Assembly: GCA_005788935.1 (NCBI GenBank)
Contig: SYAK01000093.1
Location: 1-12,521 of the forward strand
Length of the DNA stretch: 12,521 nucleotides
From: Pseudomonadota bacterium
GTDB lineage: Bacteria > Myxococcota > UBA9042 > PHBI01
Reading direction: 5' to 3'
The notes below the pieces were generated by a model that did not search any database, was not told the origin of the DNA, and saw only the letters and a program-made list of their open reading frames with translations. A program made the translations under genes and the position numbers. Shown here piece by piece: positions 1 to 7,028 of the stretch. Every line of letters starts with the position of its first letter. Position 1 is the stretch's first letter.

Positions 1-17
1 CCGGGCCGCGGCGGCCT

Positions 18-52
18 GGGGGCATGGGGGTCGGCCCGGGCACCGGGGGGGG
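18..52 (+). other. Predicted G-quadruplex-forming G-run cluster
   Basis: Four G-runs of 5, 5, 3 and 8 bases are separated by 3-, 7- and 4-base spacers, which satisfies the usual G3+N1-7 pattern on the plus strand. It lies just past the stop codon of the minus-strand gene ending at 79, so it would be C-rich in that gene's transcript. In a GC-rich genome such clusters also arise by chance. No gene is visible in positions 1-78. Confidence 0.35.
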
Positions 53-78
53 CTGGTTGGGTCGGTTCGGGGGCAGCC

Positions 79-669
79 TCAGCGGGCCGCTGGCGTCTCG
101 AGCGGCCGCTCGGTCTTGCGCCCGTCGGGGGTCGTGACCCGCTCGCAGCCGCAGCCCACGCGCCGCGTCTCGCGCTCGACGAGGTCCCCCGTCGCGCGCA
201 GCTCGCGTGCGTAGACGAGCGTCGCTGGCCGCGGCTGGGCGGGGGACGTCGCTGTCTCCGAGAGGCTCACGGAGAGCCCGCCGTCGTCGAGGACGAGGAT
301 GTGCACGCCTTCCCGGAAGAGAGCCCCCGGGGCGAGGTCGAGCGACGTCGCGTGGCGTCCGCGGGCCAGCGCCCAGCCAGGTCCGCGCGCGTGCCGACCG
401 CCATGGGCCGGAAGCGTCGCGCCGTCGCAGGTGATCGCGAGCAGCGGGGCCGCACCCATGGGACCGATCGCCACCGAGGTCGGCGTCGTCGTCACCCCGA
501 GGGTCGCGCCCGTCGGGCCATCGCCAGCTATCGCGGCGAGCCGTCCGAGGGCTCCGAGGGCGGGGGCTAGCTCGCAGGTTGCCTCATCTCCGCGCTCGCG
601 CGCGAGGGCTGGCAGCGGGGCGAGGACGCTGGCGAGGAGGGCTGGCACGAGCAGACGGTGATGCGGCAT
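79..669 (-). CDS. Small secreted protein of unknown function (196 aa)
   Basis: I do not recognise the family. From the ATG at 669 the protein begins with a typical signal peptide: a short basic start (MPHHR), a hydrophobic run of about 15 residues, and a likely signal peptidase I site after ALA at residue 23. The mature part is about 173 residues, rich in Ala, Gly and Arg. It has four cysteines (C32, C81, C173, C175), the last two as a Cys-Gly-Cys near the C terminus, so disulfide bonding in the periplasm or outside the cell is plausible. I chose 669 because a GGAG lies about 8 bases upstream and the signal peptide starts there. The reading frame stays open to 855, but that 62-residue extension is Arg/Ser-rich and would bury the signal peptide. 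The gene is divergent from the aminomutase at 1134. Its partner and role are unknown. Confidence 0.6.
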   Translation of the reverse strand: MPHHRLLVPALLASVLAPLPALARERGDEATCELAPALGALGRLAAIAGDGPTGATLGVTTTPTSVAIGPMGAAPLLAITCDGATLPAHGGRHARGPGWALARGRHATSLDLAPGALFREGVHILVLDDGGLSVSLSETATSPAQPRPATLVYARELRATGDLVERETRRVGCGCERVTTPDGRKTERPLETPAAR

Positions 670-1133
670 GGTGGAACTCCGGGCGACAGGCTGCGGCGGC
701 GAGGCTAGCGCACCTTGGCCCCGGTTGCCAGCTCGGCGCTGGCCTGCGCTGGCCTGCGCCATCCCGCCCGAATCGTCGTGCTTCGGCCCCCGGTCGGGCC
801 GCGAGGCCGCAACGGACGCGGAGCGGGACGCGACCGCCACTGAATGAACGCGCATTCAGTCCCGGCGCGGGCAAATCCCGTCACCGTCGGTCGGCGGGCT
901 TGCCTCGGGGCCGCGCGGTGTGACACCTTCCGCCTCGATGTGGTTCCTCGGCACCGTGCTTCACCAGCCTGACGTGGCGGCTCCCGCCTCGCGCAGCGCT
1001 GCCTGACGCGTCACCACGCCGTCGCCCCCTGCCGCCTCATCTCCCGCGCAGCCAGCCTGCGCTCAACCCGACCCGCGTCGACCCGCCCGAAGTCCCGGGC
1101 GTCAGGCCGACCCCCCGTCTGCAGGAGACCTCC
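670..1133. other. Divergent intergenic region between secreted-protein gene and aminomutase gene
   Basis: This 464-bp gap has no convincing gene. It holds the perfect palindrome at 839-860 and a smaller imperfect dyad at 917-927 (GGTGT, one base, ACACC). The aminomutase ribosome-binding site (AGGAG, about 7 bases before the ATG) closes it on the right. I could not pick a confident -35/-10 pair for either gene. A short start-to-stop frame of 22 codons near 938 has nothing to support it. Confidence 0.5.
839..860. promoter_or_regulatory. Perfect inverted repeat, candidate repressor operator
   Basis: ACTGAATG and CATTCAGT are exact reverse complements flanking AACGCG (8+6+8). The arms are relatively AT-rich in a GC-rich gap. 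The site sits about 170 bp upstream of the secreted-protein start and about 275 bp upstream of the aminomutase start. The size and the AATG/CATT arms resemble operators of TetR/AcrR-type repressors, but no regulator gene is present in the window and no T-tract follows, so it does not look like a terminator. The operator role is inferred. Confidence 0.4.
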
Positions 1134-2537
1134 ATGTCGACCCAGCCCCTCGAGCTCCCGCCCCTCGACGCCGCGGCCACCCCGCACGTCCGTCACCTGA
1201 AGCCCCCGGTCGAGGCCCATGACCTCGCCCACCGCGACGTCCGCCGCGACGCCTTCTGGCAGCAGATTCCGGCCTGGCGCGACGTCGACGCCGAGACCTT
1301 CGGCGACTACATGTGGCAGGAGAAGAACGCGATCACGAGCCCTAAGAAGCTCATGGACTCGGTCCGCGAGCTCGTCGACGACCGCTTCATGGCCGACGTC
1401 GAGGCGGGCTTCGCGAAGGCCCCGATGGCGGTGCGCATCAGCCCGTATCTCCTGTCGCTCATCGACTGGAGCCGCCCCTACACGGACCCGACCCGCCTCC
1501 AGTTCCTGCCTGTCGCGTCGGAGATCGAGCCCGATCACCCGATGCTGACGCTCGACTCCCTCCACGAACAGGGTGACGCCCCAGTCCCCGGGCTCACCCA
1601 CCGCTACCCCGACAAGGCCCTCTTCCTCGCGCTCGACACGTGCCCTGTCTATTGCCGCTTCTGCACACGTTCGTACGCGGTCGGCCTTGACACCGACATC
1701 GTGGAGAAGGTCTCGCTGAAGGCCGACCAGAGCCGCTGGGCGCAGGCCTTCCGCTACATGGCCGAGCGCCCCGAGCTCGAGGACGTCGTCATCTCGGGCG
1801 GCGACTCGTACCGCCTGAAGCCGCAGCAGATCCTCGAAATCGGCGACGCCCTCATCGCCATCCCGCACATCCGGCGCTTCCGTTTCGCCACCAAGGGCCT
1901 CGCAGTCGTCCCGATGCGCATCCGACCTGGCGACCCCTGGTTCGAGGCGCTGACCCAGGTCCACGAGAAGGCGCGCAAGGCGGGCAAGGATGTGGTGCTG
2001 CACACGCACTTCAACCACCCGAACGAAATCACGGGCTTCTCGCAGGACGCGGCCGCAGCGCTGCACGAGCGCGGCATCTACGTCCGCAACCAGAGCGTGC
2101 TCCAGCGTGGCGTCAACGACACGCCCGAGACGATGACGCTGCTCGCGCGGCGCCTCAGCTACATCAACGTCCACCCGTACTACGTCTACGTCCACGACCT
2201 CGTGAAGGGCGTCGAGGCGCTGCGCACGACCGTCGCCACCGCGATCCGCCTCGAGAAGCGCCTTCGCGGCGCGCAGGCCGGCTTCAACACGCCGACCTTC
2301 GTCGTCGACGCCCTCGGTGGCGGCGGCAAGCGCGACGCGCACAGCTTCGAGCATTACGATCAGGAGACTGGCATCTCGGTCTACGCCGCGCCCGCTGTGA
2401 AGGAGGGCCGCCTCTTCACGTACTTCGACCCGATGTCCGCGCTCTCGCCCCACATGCAGCAGGCGTGGCAGGATGAGAAGCTGCGCCACGAGATGATCCA
2501 CGACGCGCTCGCCACCGCGCGCCGCTCGCAGATCTGA
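1134..2537 (+). CDS. KamA-family radical SAM aminomutase, lysine 2,3-aminomutase-like (467 aa)
   Basis: Enzymes of this family use S-adenosylmethionine, a [4Fe-4S] cluster and PLP to move an alpha-amino group to the beta carbon, for example L-lysine to beta-lysine. The cluster motif CxxxCxxC is at C170, C174 and C177, followed by T178-R179; R179 aligns with the carboxylate-binding Arg134 of the clostridial enzyme. SGGD is at 221-224, and the THFNHPNEI and NQSVLQRGVND blocks are typical of KamA. The PLP lysine is K399 in GGGGK. D355 and D392 align with Asp293 and Asp330, which hold the substrate's epsilon-ammonium in lysine 2,3-aminomutase; their spacing of 37 is the same. Glutamate aminomutases replace both, so a lysine-like substrate is favoured. 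The C-terminal zinc-binding cysteines are absent: the three cluster cysteines are the only ones in the protein. EpmB is shorter (about 340 aa) and less likely. No acetyltransferase (ablB) or EF-P partner is adjacent. AGGAG about 7 bases upstream supports the start. Confidence 0.88.
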   Translation: MSTQPLELPPLDAAATPHVRHLKPPVEAHDLAHRDVRRDAFWQQIPAWRDVDAETFGDYMWQEKNAITSPKKLMDSVRELVDDRFMADVEAGFAKAPMAVRISPYLLSLIDWSRPYTDPTRLQFLPVASEIEPDHPMLTLDSLHEQGDAPVPGLTHRYPDKALFLALDTCPVYCRFCTRSYAVGLDTDIVEKVSLKADQSRWAQAFRYMAERPELEDVVISGGDSYRLKPQQILEIGDALIAIPHIRRFRFATKGLAVVPMRIRPGDPWFEALTQVHEKARKAGKDVVLHTHFNHPNEITGFSQDAAAALHERGIYVRNQSVLQRGVNDTPETMTLLARRLSYINVHPYYVYVHDLVKGVEALRTTVATAIRLEKRLRGAQAGFNTPTFVVDALGGGGKRDAHSFEHYDQETGISVYAAPAVKEGRLFTYFDPMSALSPHMQQAWQDEKLRHEMIHDALATARRSQI

Positions 2538-2551
2538 CCTGGCCGCGGGCG

Positions 2552-2601
2552 GGTCGGGAAGGGGGAGGGCGCGTCGCTTGTTCCCGCGCCCTGTCCCGAC
2601 C
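2552..2601 (+). terminator. Long two-part hairpin after the aminomutase gene
   Basis: GGTCGGGA (2552-2559) pairs with TCCCGACC (2594-2601), and AGGGCGCG (2566-2573) pairs with CGCGCCCT (2585-2592). Between the two helices are 6 unpaired bases on one side and 1 on the other; the loop is 11 nt. It starts 14 bases after the aminomutase stop codon and ends 45 bases before the lipoprotein start. No T-tract follows, so it may be a weak or Rho-assisted terminator, or an RNA-stabilising or attenuating structure between two co-transcribed genes. Confidence 0.5.
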
Positions 2602-2646
2602 TCCTCCGCCCGAGGCCGCCCCCTCCGCTCCGCACAGGACGACGCC

Positions 2647-3225
2647 ATGCGCCGACAGCCCCGCCCAAGCCTCCTCATCGCGCCGGTGTTTGCGCTCGTC
2701 GCCGCCTGTGAGAAGCCAGCCCCGCCCGCTGAGGCCCCGTCCGTCGCGGCCGTCCCCACGCCTGTCACAGCGCCCGCTTCAGCCGATCCAACGGAGGCCC
2801 GCCGTCCGCGCGCGGCCCCCGAGCCCGCCGCCCCGACCCTCAAGGGCACCGAGGCCTCCCCGTCCCCCGCGCCCGCTCCAATCCCGGCGGGCGAGGCCAC
2901 CATCGCACTCGCCGAGCCAGCGCCGCCGCCCGCTGCAGAGGCAGCTGGCGGGGCCGCACCGGTCGCGATGCCGGCCTTCCCGACCATCGGGCTCGCCGCG
3001 TGCGACCGATACATCCGCGCCGCCGAGGGCTGCCTCGGGCGTGTGCCAGAAACGCAGCGCCTGACCCAGCGCGCAGCCTTCGAGAAGCTCGTCGGGTCCT
3101 GGCAGCGACAGCTCGAGGCCCAGGGTGCCGCGGTCGAGCCAGCCCTCGAGTTGGGCTGCAAGGCGGCCTTCGAGCAGGCCCGCGAGAGCTTCGGGACGCT
3201 CTGCCCGGACTACGTCTGGCGCTGA
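2647..3225 (+). CDS. Small lipoprotein with Pro/Ala-rich linker and four-cysteine domain (192 aa)
   Basis: The ATG at 2647 gives a lipoprotein signal: a basic start, a hydrophobic stretch, and the lipobox VAAC with C21 as the predicted lipidated residue. Residues 22-110 are a low-complexity Pro/Ala/Glu linker, probably spanning the periplasm. Residues 113-192 form a compact domain with four cysteines (C119, C129, C171, C186) in a CDRYIRAAEGC ... GCKAAFEQ ... LC arrangement. This suggests a helical fold with two disulfides. I recall similar four-cysteine domains in Myxococcota proteins, without a known function. The frame is open from 2578, but that longer start would put the signal in the middle of the protein. 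An AGGA lies about 8 bases upstream of 2647. Sorting to the inner or outer membrane cannot be decided. It may share a transcript with the aminomutase across the hairpin. Confidence 0.75.
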   Translation: MRRQPRPSLLIAPVFALVAACEKPAPPAEAPSVAAVPTPVTAPASADPTEARRPRAAPEPAAPTLKGTEASPSPAPAPIPAGEATIALAEPAPPPAAEAAGGAAPVAMPAFPTIGLAACDRYIRAAEGCLGRVPETQRLTQRAAFEKLVGSWQRQLEAQGAAVEPALELGCKAAFEQARESFGTLCPDYVWR

Positions 3226-3227
3226 CG

Positions 3228-3304
3228 GGCGGCATCGCCGGGGCGTTTGTGACGGCGATGGCCGCCTCGACCGGCCGCGCGCCTGGGCCTCCCTGAATGG
3301 AGGC
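3228..3304. terminator. Two hairpins in the convergent gap (bidirectional terminator candidate)
   Basis: The lipoprotein gene (plus) and nadE (minus) converge here with 106 bp between their stop codons. Hairpin one: 3228-3239 pairs with 3254-3266 over 12 bp with one bulged G and a 14-nt loop. Hairpin two: GCCTCC (3287-3292) pairs with GGAGGC (3299-3304) around a 6-nt loop. Neither has a T-tract, so factor-independent termination is uncertain. The position between convergent genes fits a two-way stop or an RNA 3'-end stabiliser. Confidence 0.45.
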
Positions 3305-3331
3305 GTGGCGGTGGCCTTCCGAGACGGAGGG

Positions 3332-5356
3332 TCAAGCCTGTGGCTCGTGTCCGGCCACCCACGCGCGCATGTCGGCGAGCTCGCGCGCGAAGCCGCCCGA
3401 CAGGATCGGGTAGCGGCACCAGCTCTTCGGGTCGAGGTTCTTGTCGTCGAGGTGGAAGCCCGGGGCGTAGCGCTCGCGCTTCCACTGGTTGCGGCTCCAG
3501 AGGCGGAAGAACCGCTCGACCCAGACCGTCAGCTGCGCGGTTGGAATCTGCGGGAACTGCACCCGCATCAGGCGCCACGTCTCGGTCGGGTCCTGCTTGT
3601 CCCGAATGGCGGCGTCCTCGATCGCGTCGAGCAGGTCGTAGGGCATCAGATCGGCCTCATCCGTCTGGTGGCGGTCGGCGGGCCGCAGCTCGGCGGTCGG
3701 CTGCTGTGCTGTCACGGCCGACAGCGCCGGGAGGGGGTGGAAGCCGTCGGGGCCGGTCGTCTCCATCCAGCGGAGCCAGCTGCGGATGAAGGCCTTGTCC
3801 ACGCCCGCGATCGGCGACAGCCCTCCAGCCGAGTCCCCGTCCATCGTCGTGTAGCCGACCGCCGCCTCCGAGCGGTTCGAGGTCGCGATGAGCAGCGCTC
3901 CGCGCAGGTTCGCGAACATCCAGATGCCGGGCGCGCGGGCGCGGGCCTGAATGTTCTGAAGCGTCACGTCGTCCGACTGCCAGGTCAGCGGCCGCCCGAT
4001 GGCCCCCTCGATGAGGGACACGTAGCCGCTCGCGAGGGCCTCGATGTCGAGCTCGTAGTGGCTCGCGTGGCAGGCCACGGCGACGGCGCGAGCGGCGTCA
4101 CGTGTCACGTCGCCGCTGTTCTTCGTGGCCTGATAGGCGGTCGTCAGCAGGTGGCGCGTGACCTCTTCGGCGGTCGTCGCCGCAGCGAGCGACCCCATGT
4201 AGCCGAGCTTTGCCTTCAGGCCATCGAGGCCGAGGGCGGCGATCGCGCGCTCGACCATGGCCGCGACGAGCACCGTGCAGACGGCCGAGTCGGCGCCGCC
4301 CGACAGGCTCACGACATAGCCGCGTGAGAAGCTCTTCCGCATGTAGTCGAAGAGCCCGAGCGTCACCGCGCGGAAGAACTCCTCTTCCTTCAGGTCCTCG
4401 GACTGCTCCCAAGCCATCTCGGGGGCGCGCCCCGTGAGCGCCGGATCGGGCGGCTGCGGGCCAAGCTCTGGCCACGCGAACGGTGTGTGGACGCACGCCT
4501 CGGCGGGCACGTCCCAGGCTGGCCGGAAGCTGTTCGTCCAGCCCTGGATCATGCGCGTCTGCTCGACGTCGACGACCGTGTCGGTCAGGTGCCACGGCTC
4601 GAAGCCGAGTCGCGGACCGGCCGCGATGAGGCGCCCCTGCGTCGCGATCAGCGCGCCGCCGTCGTAAATGATGCGCCCCTCGTCACAGCCGAGCAGATTC
4701 GCATACACGTAAGTTACACCAAAGGCGCGTGAACCCTCGATGACGAAGCGCTTTCGGACGCCGAGCTTGCCGAAGGCGAAGTGGCTCGCCGACGGGTTCA
4801 GGATGAGGTCTACGCCGCGCCCCGCGAGTCCCGTGCCAGGCCGCGTCGCGACCCAGGCGTCTTCACAGATCTCAAAGCCGATGCGGACCCCGCCCACGTC
4901 GAAGAACAGGTCACCGAGTGGCAGGGACTCGCCACGCACCTCGAGCTCACCGCGCGCATCGGCGGGCCACGGCTTGAACCAGCGCGGCTCGTAGTGGACC
5001 CCGTCGCCGGCCAGAAAGCGCTTGCAGACGAAGCCGCGGACCGCGCCATCGACACACACCGCGACCGCGTTGAAGATCGCGTTTCGCCACACGATCGGCA
5101 ACCCGACCGCGACGACGAGGCCCTTGGTCGCGGGCGCGATTCGGTCCCAGAGCAGATCGCGCGCCATCGCCTGGACACTCGGCGAGAAGAAGGCGTCCTG
5201 ACAGCCGTAGCCCGTCAGCGCCATCTCGGGCAGGCACAGGACCGTGACGCCGCGGCGGCGCGCCTCCTCGATGACCGCAAGCAGGGTCGCGACGTTGTCC
5301 TCCCAGGCGAGCGGCGTCAGGTTCACGACGGCGGCGGCGACGCGAATGTTCTTCAT
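3332..5356 (-). CDS. nadE: Glutamine-dependent NAD(+) synthetase (674 aa)
   Basis: It catalyses the last step of NAD synthesis: nicotinate adenine dinucleotide + glutamine + ATP to NAD, in the cytoplasm. The N-terminal nitrilase-type amidase domain (about 1-290) frees ammonia from glutamine. Its triad is visible as E44 in LPEMALTGY, K112 in CKRF and C164 in FEICEDAW. The C-terminal synthetase domain (about 325-674) has the PP-loop SGGADS at 352-357, which binds ATP pyrophosphate, and the NRSEAAVGYTTMDGD block at 494-508. The length matches the long two-domain bacterial type (about 680 aa in Mycobacterium). I chose the ATG at 5356 because GGAG lies 9 bases upstream; an in-frame TTG five codons earlier at 5371 overlaps that GGAG and is rejected. 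It is the second gene of a pair with pncB, 45 bp downstream of it, so the two are very probably co-transcribed. Confidence 0.96.
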   Translation of the reverse strand: MKNIRVAAAVVNLTPLAWEDNVATLLAVIEEARRRGVTVLCLPEMALTGYGCQDAFFSPSVQAMARDLLWDRIAPATKGLVVAVGLPIVWRNAIFNAVAVCVDGAVRGFVCKRFLAGDGVHYEPRWFKPWPADARGELEVRGESLPLGDLFFDVGGVRIGFEICEDAWVATRPGTGLAGRGVDLILNPSASHFAFGKLGVRKRFVIEGSRAFGVTYVYANLLGCDEGRIIYDGGALIATQGRLIAAGPRLGFEPWHLTDTVVDVEQTRMIQGWTNSFRPAWDVPAEACVHTPFAWPELGPQPPDPALTGRAPEMAWEQSEDLKEEEFFRAVTLGLFDYMRKSFSRGYVVSLSGGADSAVCTVLVAAMVERAIAALGLDGLKAKLGYMGSLAAATTAEEVTRHLLTTAYQATKNSGDVTRDAARAVAVACHASHYELDIEALASGYVSLIEGAIGRPLTWQSDDVTLQNIQARARAPGIWMFANLRGALLIATSNRSEAAVGYTTMDGDSAGGLSPIAGVDKAFIRSWLRWMETTGPDGFHPLPALSAVTAQQPTAELRPADRHQTDEADLMPYDLLDAIEDAAIRDKQDPTETWRLMRVQFPQIPTAQLTVWVERFFRLWSRNQWKRERYAPGFHLDDKNLDPKSWCRYPILSGGFARELADMRAWVAGHEPQA

Positions 5357-5401
5357 GGCGTTCTTCTCCAACGGGAGTCTGGATGCGAGGTGGGTGGAAG
5401 C

Positions 5402-6892
5402 TCAGCGCCGGGTGGCGGCGCGCCAGCCGAGGATGAGCGCGCGCTTGGCGTCCGACAGCCCCGCCTCGAGGCCGACCGGGTGGCGGTGCGGGTTGTCGAA
5501 GCGCCGGACCGCCGCGGGAAGAGCCTCGCGTCCGGCCATCGCGCGGGCGCGGGCGACCGACAGGGGCTCCGACGGGCGGACGCGGGCGCCGGCCCGCATG
5601 GCCGGGGTGAGCAGGTCATGGGCCTCGACCCCCTCGGGGATCGGTGTCCGCAGCGTGTCGTCCATCAGGTCGACGAGCACCGGCGAGGCCGGCGGGTCGC
5701 GCGTCAGATCGTGAATCATGTCGCCGACCCACGCCCTATCTTTGGTGAATCGGCGCACCTGCAGCAGGCCGGGCGTCGAGACCTTGATCATCTGCTCGGA
5801 CAGCTTGACCTTCGGCTCCCAACCGCCGCCGTCCGCCTCCGCGCGCGCGATGGCCGACAGCTTGTAGACGCCGCCGAGCGCTGGCTGATCCCACGCCGTC
5901 ACGAGCTTCGTCCCGACCCCCCAGACATCGATCCGCGCGCCCTGCTGCTTCAGCGACGCGACGAGCCGCTCGTCGAGGTCGTTGCTCGCCACGACAGCCG
6001 CGTCCGTGAAGCCGGCCGCGTCGAGCTTCGCGCGCGCCGCCTGCGACAGCACCGCAAGGTCCCCCGAGTCGAGGCGGACGCCCGCGAGGCGGTGGCCACG
6101 GTCCTGGAGCGTCAATCCGATCTTGATGGCGTTTTCAACGCCCTGAAGTGTGTCGTAGGTGTCGACGAGGAAGACGCAGTTGTTCGGCATCGCCGCCGCG
6201 TAGGCCTCGAAGGCCTCGAGCTCGCTCGGGAAGGTCATGACCCACGCGTGGGCGTGGGTGCCGCGGGTCGGGATGCCGTAGAGACGCGCCGCGAGGACGT
6301 TGGAGGTCGCGTCGACGCCGCCGACGTAGGCCGCCCGGCTCGCCGCGAGGCCACCGTCCACCCCCTGGGCGCGCCGCAGGCCGAATTCCAGCACCGTGTC
6401 GCGGCCCGCGGCCTCGCGCACCCGGGCGGCCCGCGTCGCGACGAGGGTCTCGAAGTTCACGACGGTCAGGAGCGCCGTCTCGACGAGCTGCGCCTGCAGC
6501 AGGGGCCCCGTCACGCGCACGAGTGGCTCGTGCGCGAAGACGACCTCGCCCTCCGCCACCATGTCGACGTCGCAGCGGAAGCGCAGATCGCGCAGCACCT
6601 CGAGGTACTCGGCCGGAAAGATCGGTCGCCCGTCGTTGCCCGGGACCTCCGCGAGGAAGGCCAGATCCTCGTCCGAGAACGCCAGGCTTTCCAGGTATTC
6701 GAGCGCCGTCTCGAGCCCGGCCGCGATGGCGTAGCCGCCGCCAAACGGGTTCTTGCGGAAGTTCAGGTGGAAGACCGCCTGCCGGTCGGCGAGCCCGCTC
6801 CGCCAGTAGCCAAGGCCCATCGTCAGCTGGTAGAGGTCGGTCAGCAGGCCGAGCTGCGGGCGGTAGAGCGCTGGGAGCGGCGTCCGGGACAT
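5402..6892 (-). CDS. pncB: Nicotinate phosphoribosyltransferase (496 aa)
   Basis: It converts nicotinate and phosphoribosyl pyrophosphate to nicotinate mononucleotide, with ATP hydrolysis stimulating the reaction. This is the entry step of the Preiss-Handler NAD salvage route. The family signatures run in order: GLLTDLYQLTMG (15-26), EFGLRRAQGVDGG (169-181), GTHAHAWVMTFPSE (211-224), FLVDTYDTLQGV (241-252), GVRLDSGDL (271-279), ASNDLDE (302-308) and GVGTKLVTAWDQPALGGVYKL (325-345). A histidine in GTHAHAW is the best candidate for the phosphorylated histidine of the family, though I cannot tell which one. The length fits the longer, human-like bacterial clade. The start at 6892 is set by AAGGAGG 4 bases upstream. 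The frame continues to 6979 as a Pro/Ala/Lys-rich 29-residue extension that I reject. It leads directly into nadE. Confidence 0.95.
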   Translation of the reverse strand: MSRTPLPALYRPQLGLLTDLYQLTMGLGYWRSGLADRQAVFHLNFRKNPFGGGYAIAAGLETALEYLESLAFSDEDLAFLAEVPGNDGRPIFPAEYLEVLRDLRFRCDVDMVAEGEVVFAHEPLVRVTGPLLQAQLVETALLTVVNFETLVATRAARVREAAGRDTVLEFGLRRAQGVDGGLAASRAAYVGGVDATSNVLAARLYGIPTRGTHAHAWVMTFPSELEAFEAYAAAMPNNCVFLVDTYDTLQGVENAIKIGLTLQDRGHRLAGVRLDSGDLAVLSQAARAKLDAAGFTDAAVVASNDLDERLVASLKQQGARIDVWGVGTKLVTAWDQPALGGVYKLSAIARAEADGGGWEPKVKLSEQMIKVSTPGLLQVRRFTKDRAWVGDMIHDLTRDPPASPVLVDLMDDTLRTPIPEGVEAHDLLTPAMRAGARVRPSEPLSVARARAMAGREALPAAVRRFDNPHRHPVGLEAGLSDAKRALILGWRAATRR

Positions 6893-6896
6893 CGGG

Positions 6897-6903
6897 CCTC
6901 CTT
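6897..6903 (-). promoter_or_regulatory. Strong ribosome binding site for pncB
   Basis: AAGGAGG on the minus strand is the fullest Shine-Dalgarno sequence I noticed in the window. It ends 4 bases before the ATG at 6892, which is slightly tight. It decides the pncB start against longer in-frame alternatives. Confidence 0.75.
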
Positions 6904-6913
6904 CAGGTTTGGC

Positions 6914-6950
6914 GCGTGCGGTTTCCGCGCGGGCCGGCTTCGGCGCACGC
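6914..6950 (-). promoter_or_regulatory. Inverted repeat in the pncB leader
   Basis: GCGTGCG and CGCACGC form a 7-bp stem around a 23-base loop, 11 bases before the pncB Shine-Dalgarno sequence on the minus strand. The motif GCGGTTTC also occurs twice here (about 6918 and 6949). The element could be a leader structure affecting translation, but GC-rich spacers produce such stems often. I do not recognise it as a known NAD riboswitch. Confidence 0.25.
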
Positions 6951-7028
6951 GGTTTCGGTGCGGACTCCGTCACCCGCACGGCCCTTCTAGCAGCCCGCGC
7001 GGCACTCGGAAAGCCCGCCCCCGCCCGC

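Noticed and set aside
670..855. A 62-residue N-terminal extension of the secreted protein
   Set aside because: It would place the signal peptide internally, has no good ribosome-binding site, and the start at 669 has a GGAG.
938..1006. A 22-codon start-to-stop frame upstream of the aminomutase
   Set aside because: It has no ribosome-binding site and no recognisable sequence, and a frame this short is expected by chance.
1011..3161. A 716-codon open frame on the minus strand opposite the aminomutase and lipoprotein genes
   Set aside because: It is a mirror of two recognisable plus-strand genes; long antisense frames are normal at this G+C. Its translation is Arg/Val/Asp-rich with no family motifs.
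6893..6979. A 29-residue N-terminal extension of PncB
   Set aside because: AAGGAGG sits just before the ATG at 6892, and the extension is Pro/Ala/Lys/Arg low-complexity sequence unlike the family.
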